Below, piece by piece: positions 7,727-16,560 of a stretch of 40,840 bases of DNA. This DNA comes from Allobosea sp. Leaf344 (lineage in GTDB: Bacteria; Pseudomonadota; Alphaproteobacteria; Rhizobiales; Beijerinckiaceae). The DNA lies in contig NZ_LMRT01000015.1 in assembly GCF_001426225.1 (NCBI RefSeq), forward strand, positions 130,030-170,869, written 5' to 3'. The first letter of the stretch is position 1. Each line of letters opens with the position of its first letter. The notes beneath the pieces are model-generated. The model had not been told where the DNA came from and ran no database searches. It saw only the letters and a program-made list of their open reading frames with translations. The position numbers were made by a program, and so were the translations under genes.

Positions 7727-10372
7727 TCAGGCGAGCGCCCGTTCGGCGATGTCCGAGACGTCCCGCGACAGCCCCGGCGTCTGCGCGACGCGGGCGAGCG
7801 CAGCCTCCGCCAGCCCCTTGCGCACCGGCTCCAGCATGCGCCAGCTCTTGAACGAACCGAGCAGCCGCGAGGCCACCTGCGGGTTGGTGCGATCGAGCGC
7901 GATCACCATATCCGCGATGAAGTGATAGCCCGCGCCGTCGATGCGGTTGAACTGGGTGAGATTGGCCGCGAAACCGCCGATCAGCGCCCGCACGCGGTTG
8001 GGATTGCCGAGCGCGAAAGCGCGATGCGCCATCAGCGCCTTGACCCGGTCGAGCGTCCCCGGCTCGGCGATCAGCGCTTGCGCCATCAGCCATTTGTCGA
8101 GGACGAGCGGCTCCTCGGCATAGAGCGCCGCGAACCGCCCGATCAGCTCTTCGCGCGCCTCGCCCGGGATCAGCGTCATCGCCGCCAGCGCCGCGAGGCG
8201 GTCGGTCAGATTATCGGCCTCCGCGAATTGGGCCTGCACCAGCGCCGCGCCCTGCGCCGGTTCCGCCAGCGCGATCAGGCCGAGCGCCTCGTTGCGCAGC
8301 GCCCGCCGCCCGGCGGAGGCGGCATCGGGAGAGAACGGCCCCGGCCTGGTCAACGCCTCGCGCAGCGACGTCAGCGTCCGGCCGATCTGCCGGCCGATGA
8401 TCGCGGCGAGCTGGCGATGCGCCGAGAAGATCAGGTCGGGATGCACGTCGCGGCCGATCTCGCGGGCGACATCGGCCGGGGCGGGCAGTCGCAGCACCTG
8501 CGCCGCGAAGGCCGGGTCGCCGGTGCCGTGCCGGCCCAGGAACAGCGCGAGCGCCTCCGCGATGTCCTGCGCGCGCGCCGTCAGCGCCGAGGTCTCCGCG
8601 CCCGGACGGCCCGCCGCCACCAGCGCCCGCATCGCCACGCTCTGCAGAGCCTGCCAGCGGTTGAAGGAATCGCTGTCGGCGGTGAACAGCCGCAGCAGCT
8701 CCGCATCCGCCAGATCCAGCTCCAGCCGCGCCGGCGCGGAAAAGCCGCGCAGAAGCGACGGGATCGGCGCCTCGTCCAGCCCGGTGAAGGTCACCGTCGC
8801 CGATGTCCTGTCGAGGATGACGAGCCCGTCGCCGGCATAGGCCTCGGATTGCGTCCGCAGCGGCAAATCGCCCTGGCTGCCGACCAGGCCCAGCGCCACC
8901 GGCAGCAGCATCGGTGCCTTGTCCGGCTGCCCCGGCGTGGGCGGGGTGGTCTGGGCGAGGTCGAGCGTATAGCTGCGCGCCGCCGCGTCGTAGCGGCCCG
9001 ACGCGACGATGGTGGGCGTTCCCGCCTGCTCGTACCATTGCGCGAAATGGGTGAGGTCGCGGCCGGCGCTCTCGGCGAAGCAGGCGAGGAAATCCTCCAC
9101 CGTCGCCGCCGTCCCGTCGCAGCGCGCGAAATACAGCTCCATGCCCGCCGCGAAGGCCTCCGCGCCGATCAGGGTCTTCAGCATGCGGATCAGCTCCGCG
9201 CCCTTCTCATAGACCGTCGGCGTGTAGAAGTTGTTGATTTCCTTATAGGCGCGCGGCCGCACCGGATGCGCCAGCGGGCCGGCGTCCTCCGAGAACTGCG
9301 TCGCCCGCAAGGTCCTGACATCGGCGATGCGCTTGACCGGCCGCGAGCGTTCATCCGCGGTGAATTCCTGGTCGCGGAACACCGTCAGACCCTCTTTCAG
9401 GCAGAGCTGGAACCAGTCGCGGCAGGTGATGCGGTTGCCGGTCCAATTGTGGAAATACTCATGCGCGATGATCGACTCGATGCTGGCATAGTCGCCATCC
9501 GTCGCGGTCTGCGGATCGGCCAGCACATATTTGTCGTTGAAGATGTTGAGGCCCTTGTTCTCCATCGCCCCCATGTTGAAATCCGACACGGCGACGACGT
9601 TGAAGACGTCGAGATCATAGTTGCGGCCGAAGACGCGCTCGTCCCAGCGCATGCAGCGGATCAGCGAATCCATCGCCCAGCCGGCGCGGCCGGCCTTGCC
9701 CGGCTCGACATAGACCGCGAGCTCCACCGCCCGCCCATCCGCCGTGACGTAACGCTCGCGCAGATGGTCCAGCGCGCCGCCGACGAGGGCGAAGAGATAG
9801 GCCGGCTTGGGATGAGGATCATGCCAGACGGCGAAATGCCGGTCGGAATTGGCGACCTCGCCCGTCGCCACCAGATTGCCGTTGGACAGCAGCACCGGCG
9901 CATCGGCCTTCCGCGCCTCCAGCCGCACCGTATAGACCGACATCACATCGGGCCGGTCGAGGAAATAGGTGATGCGGGGGAAGCCATCGGCCTCGCATTG
10001 CGTGCAATAGACGTTCGAGGACCGGTAGAGCCCCATCAGCTTGGTGTTGGCGGAGGGGTCGACCACCGTCTCGACCAGCAGCGTGAAGGCCCGCTGCGGC
10101 GGCGCGTGCAGCGTCAGCGCCTGGGACGTCGCCTCGTAGAGATCCGCGGCGACGGGCTGCCCGTCCAGCAGCAACCGCTCCAGCGCCAGCTCGTCGCCGT
10201 CCAGCACGAGAGGAGCGCCCGGCCGCCCCGCCGGATTCGGCCGCAGCCCGAGCTGCGCCCGCACCCGCGTCGCCTGCGGCTCCAGCTGGATGTCGAGATC
10301 GACCGTGTCGATCAGCCAGTCCGAGGGGCGATAGGCCTCGAGGCGGATCAGGGGAGTGTCGTCGGCGCGCAT
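7727..10372 (-). CDS. pepN: Aminopeptidase N (M1 family zinc metallopeptidase)
   Basis: Cytoplasmic exopeptidase that removes N-terminal residues from peptides. I place the start at the ATG at 10372, giving 881 residues, close to the 870 of E. coli PepN; the frame stays open to 10609 but that extra stretch is Arg/Pro-rich and unlike the family. The zinc site is complete: His304 and His308 with catalytic Glu305 in HEYFHNWTGNR, and the third ligand Glu327 in LKEGLTVFRD. The GAMEN substrate-binding motif lies at 268-272. The C-terminal half is the helical domain typical of the enzyme. No signal peptide is visible. The gene is followed by the region upstream of the PAS kinase on the same strand, 215 bp away, and preceded by a cation transporter; I see no functional link. 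Confidence 0.96.
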   Translation of the reverse strand: MRADDTPLIRLEAYRPSDWLIDTVDLDIQLEPQATRVRAQLGLRPNPAGRPGAPLVLDGDELALERLLLDGQPVAADLYEATSQALTLHAPPQRAFTLLVETVVDPSANTKLMGLYRSSNVYCTQCEADGFPRITYFLDRPDVMSVYTVRLEARKADAPVLLSNGNLVATGEVANSDRHFAVWHDPHPKPAYLFALVGGALDHLRERYVTADGRAVELAVYVEPGKAGRAGWAMDSLIRCMRWDERVFGRNYDLDVFNVVAVSDFNMGAMENKGLNIFNDKYVLADPQTATDGDYASIESIIAHEYFHNWTGNRITCRDWFQLCLKEGLTVFRDQEFTADERSRPVKRIADVRTLRATQFSEDAGPLAHPVRPRAYKEINNFYTPTVYEKGAELIRMLKTLIGAEAFAAGMELYFARCDGTAATVEDFLACFAESAGRDLTHFAQWYEQAGTPTIVASGRYDAAARSYTLDLAQTTPPTPGQPDKAPMLLPVALGLVGSQGDLPLRTQSEAYAGDGLVILDRTSATVTFTGLDEAPIPSLLRGFSAPARLELDLADAELLRLFTADSDSFNRWQALQSVAMRALVAAGRPGAETSALTARAQDIAEALALFLGRHGTGDPAFAAQVLRLPAPADVAREIGRDVHPDLIFSAHRQLAAIIGRQIGRTLTSLREALTRPGPFSPDAASAGRRALRNEALGLIALAEPAQGAALVQAQFAEADNLTDRLAALAAMTLIPGEAREELIGRFAALYAEEPLVLDKWLMAQALIAEPGTLDRVKALMAHRAFALGNPNRVRALIGGFAANLTQFNRIDGAGYHFIADMVIALDRTNPQVASRLLGSFKSWRMLEPVRKGLAEAALARVAQTPGLSRDVSDIAERALA

Positions 10373-10473
10373 GGAAGTCCCGCAGGCTGTGATGAAGAGA
10401 CGGGTGTAGACCGGGCCGACGCGCGCCGGAAGCCCGGGCGGGGAAGCGGCATCGCCGCAGCGCCGGCCAGGCT

Positions 10474-11904
10474 TCAGCCCGCCTGGTGGCTCGGCTCGGC
10501 ATGGCTGACCAGCCGGCAGACCTGCGGGCGCGACAGTCGGACGGCGCGCTCGATCGCATCGACGGCGGCATGGACGGCCGCGACGTCGAGCGCGGCATCC
10601 GCCCGGCAATGATAATTGACCACCAGCCCGTTGGCGGTCTGGCGCACGCGCACGCTGTGGATGTCGTGCACCGGCCCGCCGAGCCGCAGCGCCTCCGCCG
10701 CCAGCGCCTTGCCGATGTCCTCGACCGTCTCCCAGGCGGCGTTGTGGCCGCTGGGCGCGCCGATCGCCATCGGCTCGATATGCGTCTCGACCTCGGTCTC
10801 GCCGCCGAATTCGGCGCGGATCGCCGCCTCCAGCCGCGAGGCCAGCTCATGCGCCTCGCCGAGCGCCAGCGCCGCCTCCACCTCCATGTCGAGGCTGACC
10901 GAAAGCCGTTCGCCGATCGTGTGCACCGTGACGTGATGTACGGGGATCTTCATCTTCAGCGCGATCAGCAACACGCGCTCCAGCGCCGTCTCGTCATCGA
11001 CCTGCACCGGGTTGGCGGTGATCGTGATCTCGGCCAGCGGCTCCTGCTGCGCGATCGCGGCGAGCAGCGCCGATTTGATCGCCACGACCCGGTCCAGAGG
11101 CAAAGTGCGCGAGACGCGGATGCCGATCTCGCCATAGACCCGCCCGCCGGCATGGCGCAGCCTCAGCCAGTCCACCGCCACCACCCCGCCGACGGCGGCG
11201 GCAGCCTCGGTGATGCGCTCGCTCAGCCCTTCGGGCGCGGTGTCGAGCAGCGTGTCGATGGTCCGCCGCGCCAGCTTGAAGGCCGAGAAGGCGGTGAAGG
11301 CGGCGATGGCGAAGGCCGCGACCGTATCGGCCCTGGCGAAACCGTACCAGGAGGCGACGAGCCCGGCCAAGACCATGGCGGAGCCGACGAAATCGGCGGA
11401 GAAATGCGTCGCTTCCGCCGCCAGCGCCTCGCTGCCGGTCTCCCGCGCGACCTTCTGCAGCGAGCGCCAGCGCACCGCATCGACCACCATCGACAGGATC
11501 AGCACGCCGATCACCACCGGCGTCACCGAGACGGCACTCAGCGCGCCGGTCCAGAGCCGGCTGCCGGCCTCCCAGAGAATCGCCCCGGCCAGGGTGAACA
11601 GGATCGCGGTCTCGACCAGCGCCGCCAGCGCCTCGACCTTGCCATGCCCGTAATGATGCTCGTCATCGGCCGGCTTGTCGGCGGCGCGCACGGCGAACCA
11701 GGTGAACAGCGTCGAGCCGACGTCGACGAGCCCCTGCAGCGCGTCGGTGAGCAGCGCGAGCGAGCCCGACATCACGGCGGCGACGCCCTTGGCCAGCGTC
11801 AGCAGCACCGTCGCCATCACCGACAGGATCGCGGCGCGCTGCTTGATGCGGGAGAGGGTGGCGGCGTCGAGGCGGGGCGATGGCTCGCCTTGCGTTTGCT
11901 TCAT
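10474..11904 (-). CDS. Cation diffusion facilitator with three tandem cytoplasmic domains
   Basis: CDF-family metal/proton antiporter of the inner membrane, 476 residues against about 300 for E. coli FieF. The first about 220 residues hold six helices and align well to FieF (PADDxHxxGHGKxExLAAL at about 77-96). In the FieF transport site (Asp45, Asp49, His153, Asp157) this protein has Gln57, Asp61, His167 and Asp171, so one acidic ligand is replaced by Gln; Asp54 lies one turn away. After the membrane part come three similar ferredoxin-like cytoplasmic units at about 230-305, 312-390 and 398-472, the second and third ending in an H-x-E-P motif, where the family normally has one. Substrate (Zn, Fe, Mn, Co or Ni) cannot be decided. 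The nearby urease needs nickel, but the gene is not in that operon. Confidence 0.9.
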   Translation of the reverse strand: MKQTQGEPSPRLDAATLSRIKQRAAILSVMATVLLTLAKGVAAVMSGSLALLTDALQGLVDVGSTLFTWFAVRAADKPADDEHHYGHGKVEALAALVETAILFTLAGAILWEAGSRLWTGALSAVSVTPVVIGVLILSMVVDAVRWRSLQKVARETGSEALAAEATHFSADFVGSAMVLAGLVASWYGFARADTVAAFAIAAFTAFSAFKLARRTIDTLLDTAPEGLSERITEAAAAVGGVVAVDWLRLRHAGGRVYGEIGIRVSRTLPLDRVVAIKSALLAAIAQQEPLAEITITANPVQVDDETALERVLLIALKMKIPVHHVTVHTIGERLSVSLDMEVEAALALGEAHELASRLEAAIRAEFGGETEVETHIEPMAIGAPSGHNAAWETVEDIGKALAAEALRLGGPVHDIHSVRVRQTANGLVVNYHCRADAALDVAAVHAAVDAIERAVRLSRPQVCRLVSHAEPSHQAG

Positions 11905-12002
11905 GGCCCGTCCCGCATGCGGCCCCTTGGAATGCGCCTCGTTTGGCCCGATCTAGTGACAAGATCAACCCGGCCCCGCTCCGAAACCCGAAGGCTCGTC
12001 CG

Positions 12003-12452
12003 ATGCGCTATCTCCACACCATGGTCCGCGTGACCGATCTCGATGCCTCGCTCGACTTCTACGTCACCAAATTCGGGCTGGTGGAGACCCGCCGCCTCGA
12101 GAACGAGAAGGGCCGTTTCACGCTGGTCTTCCTCGCTGCGCCCGACGAGGTCGAGACGGTGCGCTCGCAGGGCTCGCGCGGCCGGCCGACCCTGGAGCTG
12201 ACCTATAATTGGGATCCCGAGACCTATACGGGCGGCCGCAATTTCGGCCATCTCGCCTATGAGGTCGACGATATCTACGAGACCTGCGACAGGCTGATGA
12301 AGGCCGGGGTCACGATCAACCGGCCGCCCCGCGACGGCAACATGGCCTTCATCCGCTCCCCCGACAACATCTCGATCGAGCTGCTCCAGAAGGGCGATCC
12401 GAAGCCGCCGGCGGAACCCTGGAGCAGCATGCCGAATACCGGCAGCTGGTAA
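12003..12452 (+). CDS. gloA: Lactoylglutathione lyase (glyoxalase I)
   Basis: Glyoxalase I turns the hemithioacetal of methylglyoxal and glutathione into S-lactoylglutathione, a detoxification step. The protein is 149 residues, starting [10 protein letters not shown]; the frame extends upstream to 11880 but only the inner ATG gives the family N-terminus. The vicinal-oxygen-chelate fold shows two repeats with metal ligands where expected: His5, a Glu in the LELTYNW stretch, the His of [10 protein letters not shown], and the Glu of SIELLQKG. Most of these enzymes use nickel or zinc, and the length, without the zinc-type insert, fits the nickel class; that is family knowledge. It is divergent from the cation transporter across 98 bp. 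About 155 bp of GC-rich non-coding DNA follows, with one short hairpin at 12490-12505. Confidence 0.93.
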   Translation: MRYLHTMVRVTDLDASLDFYVTKFGLVETRRLENEKGRFTLVFLAAPDEVETVRSQGSRGRPTLELTYNWDPETYTGGRNFGHLAYEVDDIYETCDRLMKAGVTINRPPRDGNMAFIRSPDNISIELLQKGDPKPPAEPWSSMPNTGSW

Positions 12453-12607
12453 CGGCCGGGAAGGGGCGGCCGCGGGCGAGCGCGGCCGGCTGCGCCCCCG
12501 CGCAGCTCGGCTGCCCGCTGTGGGAAATTCGCGGCGGCGGGGGTAGGCTCGCCGCGACTCGGGCAGCCCTGCGCCGCCCGGCGCGACCCCAAGCGAAAGA
12601 TCCGCAT

Positions 12608-13651
12608 GTGACCAGCTCAGTCCTCGGCACCATCGCTGGCCAGCCCATCCGCGAGGTCACCCTGCGCTCGCCTTCGGGAGCCGAGGCCAGGATCATGGAA
12701 TGGGGCGCGGTGCTGCGCGATCTGATCGTACCGCGTCCCGGCGGCGGGCGGCAGCGCGTGGTCCTCGGCCTGCCGCAGCTCGCCGATTACCCCGGCCATT
12801 CCCCGCATATGGGCGCGATCGCCGGGCGCTACGCCAACCGCATCGGCCATGGCCGCTTCACCTTGGATGGGCGCGACTACCAGCTTCCCTTGAACCAGGA
12901 CGGCCGGCACTCCCTGCATGGCGGCGGCCAGGGTTTCGGCAAGCGGCCCTGGACCCTGGTGCATCACGACGAGACCAGCGCGACGCTCGCTCTGGTTTCG
13001 CCCGATGGAGACGCCGGATATCCCGGCACGCTGCGCTGCTGGTGCCGCTACAGCCTGACCGGAGCGGCGACGCTGCGCCTCGAGCTCAGCGCCACCACCG
13101 ATGCGCCGACCATCGTCAACCTGGCCCATCATTCCTATTTCCGGCTGGATGACGCGCCCGACGCGCTCGACCATATTCTGGAGGTCCGCGCCAATCTGAT
13201 GACTCCGGTCGATGCGGATTCGATCCCCGACGGCGCGCTCCTGCACGTCGCGGGCACGCCCTTCGATTTCCGGCGCGCCAGGCCGATCCGCCAGGCCGGC
13301 CCCGACGGCGCGCGCTTCCGCTACGACCATAATTACATGCTGCGGCGGGACAGGCGCGAGCCCTCGGTGGCGAACGGGCTGGAACTCGCCCATGCGGCGA
13401 CGCTGCGCTCGACCGTGACCGGGCTCGCCATGCAGCTCTGGACCACGGAGCCGGCGCTTCAGGTCTATGACGGCTACAAGCTCGCCTTGACCGTTCCGGG
13501 CCATGACGGCGTTGCCTATGGCCCCAGCGCCGGCATCGCGCTGGAGCCGCAGCACGCGCCCGATTCCCCGAACCTGCCGCATCTGCCCGGCACCGTGCTG
13601 CGGCCGGGCGAGCTCTATCGGCAAGTCAGCGAATATCGGTTCGGGGAGTAG
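12608..13651 (+). CDS. galM: Aldose 1-epimerase (galactose mutarotase family)
   Basis: Interconverts the alpha and beta anomers of aldoses. The protein is 347 residues, the usual size, from a GTG start; an ATG two bases earlier is followed at once by a stop. Visible family marks are the NRIGHGRFTLDG and HSLHGGGQGFGKRPW stretches, the catalytic His in NLAHHSYFRLD, and the catalytic Glu in the C-terminal GIALEPQHAPDSPN motif. The stop codon is 4 bp before the next gene, a PfkB kinase, whose ribosome site lies in the last galM codons, so the two are cotranscribed and act in sequence on some sugar. Which sugar is unknown; no transporter or dehydrogenase for it is in view. Confidence 0.94.
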   Translation: MTSSVLGTIAGQPIREVTLRSPSGAEARIMEWGAVLRDLIVPRPGGGRQRVVLGLPQLADYPGHSPHMGAIAGRYANRIGHGRFTLDGRDYQLPLNQDGRHSLHGGGQGFGKRPWTLVHHDETSATLALVSPDGDAGYPGTLRCWCRYSLTGAATLRLELSATTDAPTIVNLAHHSYFRLDDAPDALDHILEVRANLMTPVDADSIPDGALLHVAGTPFDFRRARPIRQAGPDGARFRYDHNYMLRRDRREPSVANGLELAHAATLRSTVTGLAMQLWTTEPALQVYDGYKLALTVPGHDGVAYGPSAGIALEPQHAPDSPNLPHLPGTVLRPGELYRQVSEYRFGE

Positions 13652-13655
13652 AGTC

Positions 13656-14549
13656 ATGGCCGGCGTCTTCTGCCTGGGTATCGCCACGCTCGATTACGTC
13701 TACAGCGTCGCCAGCCTGCCGACGAAGGGGGAGAAATACCGGGCGCGCGATCTCGTCGTGGTCGGCGGCGGCTGCGCCAGCAATGCCGCCGTCGCCATAG
13801 CCCGGCTCGGCGGTCAGGCCTGGCTGGCGACCCGGCTGGCGGATGATCTGACCGGGGACAGGATCCTGGCCGATCTGAAGGCGGAGGGCGTGGAGGCGGG
13901 CTTCGCGCTGCGCGTCCCCGGATTGCGCTCTCCCGTCTCCGCCATCCTCGTCGATGGCGAGGGCGAGCGCATGGTGATCTCCTATTCCGATCCCGCCATG
14001 CCCGAGGATATCGGCTGGCTGCCGACCGAGCTTCCCGAAGCGGCCGGGGCGGTGCTGGCGGATACGCGCTGGGGCGACGGCTCCTTCGCCGCGCTCGGCC
14101 TGGCGCGCGACAGCGGCGTGCCGGGCGTGCTCGACGCCGACCGGCAACCGCCGCATCCCGCTCTGCTGTCGACGGCGAGCCATGTCGCCTTCAGCGCGCA
14201 GGCGCTGCGCGAAGTGTCCGGCGACGACGATCCGCGCGAGGGGCTGGCCCGCGCCGCGCAGGGGGTCGACACCTGGCTCGCCGTGACGCTCGGCAAGGAG
14301 GGCGTGCTGTTCCAGGAGGCGGGAGGCATCGCCCATCTGCCCGCTTTCGCCGTCGAGACCGTCGACACGCTCGGCGCCGGCGATGTCTGGCACGGCGCCT
14401 TCGCGCTGGCGCTGGCCGAGCGGATGAGCGAGCGCGAGGCCGTGCGTTTCGCTTCGGCCACGGCCGCGCTGAAATGCGCCCGCTTCGGCGGCCGCTCCGG
14501 CACGCCGAGCCGCGAGGAGCTCGAGCGCTTCCTGGCACAGCACGGGTGA
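13656..14549 (+). CDS. PfkB-family sugar kinase
   Basis: ATP-dependent carbohydrate kinase of the ribokinase fold, 297 residues from the ATG at 13656, which follows a GGGGAG ribosome site; the frame runs further upstream inside galM but that part is not kinase-like. The N-terminal substrate lid and glycine pair appear as VVGGGCASNAAVAIARLG, and the C-terminal signature with catalytic Asp243 as VDTLGAGDVWHGAFA. The N-terminus (GIATLDYVYSVASLPTKGEKYRA) recalls the ketohexokinase/sulfofructose-kinase branch (YihV) more than ribokinase. That subgroup call rests on memory and is weak. No other sulfoquinovose gene is nearby. It forms a two-gene unit with galM. Confidence 0.88.
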   Translation: MAGVFCLGIATLDYVYSVASLPTKGEKYRARDLVVVGGGCASNAAVAIARLGGQAWLATRLADDLTGDRILADLKAEGVEAGFALRVPGLRSPVSAILVDGEGERMVISYSDPAMPEDIGWLPTELPEAAGAVLADTRWGDGSFAALGLARDSGVPGVLDADRQPPHPALLSTASHVAFSAQALREVSGDDDPREGLARAAQGVDTWLAVTLGKEGVLFQEAGGIAHLPAFAVETVDTLGAGDVWHGAFALALAERMSEREAVRFASATAALKCARFGGRSGTPSREELERFLAQHG

Positions 14550-14605
14550 AGCGCAGCGTCGCGCCATCGCTGCCGAAAATTTAGGCAGAGACCGGCGCCC
14601 GACCT

Positions 14606-14628
14606 CTTGCCCGGCGTGACCGGGCGAG
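14606..14628 (+). promoter_or_regulatory. Hairpin in the leader of the urease operon
   Basis: In the 116 bp between the sugar kinase and ureD there is a 9-bp stem (CTTGCCCGG / CCGGGCGAG, one G-U pair) with a 5-base loop. No T run follows, so it does not look like an intrinsic terminator of the kinase gene. It sits 38 bp before the ureD start and may be a leader structure or simply part of an inefficient terminator. Function is not shown. No convincing promoter hexamers or sigma-54 box were seen in this gap. Confidence 0.35.
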
Positions 14629-14665
14629 GAAGATTGACGCGTCTGACCTGCCGGAAGTTGCCCCG

Positions 14666-15520
14666 ATGCTCGCGCCGCCTGTGCCGGTCGCCCGTGAAGC
14701 GCTGCTGCCACTCTCGATCCGCGCGGCGGGTGGGGTGCGCCTGCGCTTCGGCTGCAGCGGCGGCCGCACCCAGCGGCGGGAGGTCGCCGAATCCGGTGGT
14801 TACCGGGTGCGCTTTCCCACCAGCTATGATCAGAGCTGCGAGGCGGTGCTGATCAATACCGGCGGCGGCATGGCCGGCGGCGACGCCATGCGCGTCGAGG
14901 CCGCGCTGGAGGCAGGGTGCGATGCCGTCATCACCTCCCAGGCGGCGGAGAAGATCTATCGCAGCCAGGGGGCGGATACCGAGGTCGCGACCCGGCTCAG
15001 CGTGGCGTCGGGCGCGCGGCTGGCCTGGCTGCCCCAGGAGACCATCCTCTTTTCCGGAGCGCGTCTGAACCGCAGCCTGACCATCGAGATGAGCGGCGAT
15101 GCCGAGCTCGTCGCCTGCGAAACCATGTTCTTCGGCCGCTCGGCGATGGGCGAGAGTGTGCAGCGCGGCGCCCTCCACGATCGCTGGCGCCTGCGCCGCG
15201 ACGGCCGGCTGCTCTTGGCGGAGGATCTCAGGATCGACGGCGCCATCGCCGATCAGCTCGCCCGGCCCGCCATCGGCGCCGGGGCCTGCGCCGCGGCGAC
15301 CGTCCTCGCCTCGGGCGGCCAGCGCAGCCGCGACATCGACTCCATCCGCCTGCTGCTGCGCGAAAGCGGCGGCGACAGCGTCGAATCCGGTGCCGGCCTG
15401 CTCAGTGATCTCCTCGTCGTCAGACTGCTCTCTCGGGATGCCCAGGCGCTGCGTCGTGTTCTCGTCACGCTCCTCGGGCAAGTCACGGGCCGTGCGCTGC
15501 CGCGCACCTGGTCCATCTGA
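14666..15520 (+). CDS. ureD: Urease accessory protein UreD
   Basis: UreD is the scaffold on the urease apoenzyme to which UreF and UreG bind, and it is thought to channel nickel to the active site. The protein is 284 residues, normal for the family. Typical stretches are VLINTGGGMAGGD (about 62-74), the SQAAEKIYRS motif (about 91-100) and WLPQETILF (about 121-129), followed by the CETMFFGRSAMGE stretch. The ATG has a GGAAG ribosome site about nine bases upstream. It is the first gene of an eleven-gene rightward run ending with ureJ; the following unrecognised ORF starts 10 bp after its stop, behind a GGAGAG ribosome site. Confidence 0.95.
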   Translation: MLAPPVPVAREALLPLSIRAAGGVRLRFGCSGGRTQRREVAESGGYRVRFPTSYDQSCEAVLINTGGGMAGGDAMRVEAALEAGCDAVITSQAAEKIYRSQGADTEVATRLSVASGARLAWLPQETILFSGARLNRSLTIEMSGDAELVACETMFFGRSAMGESVQRGALHDRWRLRRDGRLLLAEDLRIDGAIADQLARPAIGAGACAAATVLASGGQRSRDIDSIRLLLRESGGDSVESGAGLLSDLLVVRLLSRDAQALRRVLVTLLGQVTGRALPRTWSI

Positions 15521-15530
15521 GGAGAGCACC

Positions 15531-15884
15531 ATGCTGGCGATCCAGGGTTTGAAATGCATCTACGACACCGGCTCGCGGAGCTGGGCCATGGAACTGGCCC
15601 TGGAAGCCGAGGGCGAAAACGCCGTCCGCCGCTTCGACATCGACGGGCCCGAAGACGCGGAGATGCTGATACGCGCCTTCGAGGAATCGACCACCAGCGG
15701 CTTCGATCCTCATACCGGCGAGATCGTCTTCGGCTATGATTTCATCGACCTCGACGACGAAGAGGACGATGAGGACGAGGACGAAGAGGCGGGCGAAGAC
15801 GACGAGGAAGACGAAGACGACGAGGACGAGGATGAGGACGACGCCTCGCCCGAATCCGGCAAGGAGACGAAGGGGACAGCATGA
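15531..15884 (+). CDS. Unrecognised small protein with a polyacidic C-terminal tail, inside the urease operon
   Basis: A 117-residue protein I do not recognise. The first about 72 residues look like a compact mixed fold ([18 protein letters not shown], then [19 protein letters not shown] and [11 protein letters not shown]). Residues 73-104 are 29 Asp/Glu out of 32, followed by a short Ser/Lys/Thr end. The gene has its own GGAGAG ribosome site 10 bp after ureD, and its TGA overlaps the ATG of ureAB in an ATGA, so it is translationally coupled to the structural subunit. That position argues for a real role in urease assembly, for example as a weak cation buffer or a chaperone for the apoenzyme; this is inference. 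The codon run (GAC/GAA/GAG/GAT) is low-complexity DNA and could vary in length between strains. Confidence 0.8.
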   Translation: MLAIQGLKCIYDTGSRSWAMELALEAEGENAVRRFDIDGPEDAEMLIRAFEESTTSGFDPHTGEIVFGYDFIDLDDEEDDEDEDEEAGEDDEEDEDDEDEDEDDASPESGKETKGTA

Positions 15885-16501
15885 ATCTGACGCCGCGCGA
15901 GAAGGACAAGCTGCTGGTCGCCATGGCCGCCATGGTGGCGCGGCGCAGGCTCGAACGCGGCGTCAAGCTGAACTACCCGGAGGCCGTCGCGCTGATCACC
16001 GACTTCGTGGTCGAGGGTGCGCGGGACGGCCGCTCGGTCGCCGATCTGATGGCGGCCGGCGCCCATGTCGTCAGCGCCGACCAGGTGATGGACGGCATCG
16101 CCGAGCTGATCCACGACGTGCAGGTCGAGGCGACCTTTCCCGACGGCACCAAGCTCGTCACCGTGCATGAGCCGATCCGCGGCTCGGCCGGCCGCCTCAA
16201 GCCGGGCGAGGTCACGACGCTGCCGGGCGATCTGATCATGAACGAAGGCCGCGAGAGCCTCAGCCTCATGGTCGCCAATACCGGCGATCGTCCGATCCAG
16301 ATCGGCTCGCATTACCATTTCTTCGAGGCCAACCCGGCGCTGCGTTTCGAGCGCGAGCGCGCCCGCGGCTTCCGGCTGGACATCCCCGCCGGAACGGCCG
16401 TGCGCTTCGAGCCGGGCCAGACGCGCGAGGTCAGGCTCGTGGCGCTCGCCGGAAAGCGCGAGGTCTACGGCTTCCGCCAGGAGGTGATGGGGAAGTTGTA
16501 G
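15881..16501 (+). CDS. ureAB: Urease gamma and beta subunits fused
   Basis: A single 206-residue chain that carries both small urease subunits. Residues 1 to about 100 match the gamma subunit ([20 protein letters not shown], then [21 protein letters not shown] and the [18 protein letters not shown] end). Residues from about 107 match the beta subunit ([35 protein letters not shown], and the [18 protein letters not shown] / VYGFR end). In most bacteria these are two genes; fused forms are best known from Helicobacter UreA and also occur elsewhere. No stop codon or frameshift separates the parts. It overlaps the acidic ORF by 4 bp. Instead of running into ureC, it is followed after 59 bp by a vapBC pair. 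Confidence 0.95.
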   Translation: MNLTPREKDKLLVAMAAMVARRRLERGVKLNYPEAVALITDFVVEGARDGRSVADLMAAGAHVVSADQVMDGIAELIHDVQVEATFPDGTKLVTVHEPIRGSAGRLKPGEVTTLPGDLIMNEGRESLSLMVANTGDRPIQIGSHYHFFEANPALRFERERARGFRLDIPAGTAVRFEPGQTREVRLVALAGKREVYGFRQEVMGKL

Positions 16502-16560
16502 CACGCCATGGGCATGTCTGGCGTTCTCGCATAGTTTCAGGGCAGTGGAGGGCGGTCGCG

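Noticed and set aside
7712..10612. A 966-codon plus-strand open frame opposite pepN
   Set aside because: Shadow of pepN, whose zinc and GAMEN motifs are intact on the other strand.
12490..12505. Hairpin CTGCGC-CCCC-GCGCAG between the glyoxalase gene and galM
   Set aside because: Only six base pairs, no T run, and such short palindromes are common in this GC range.
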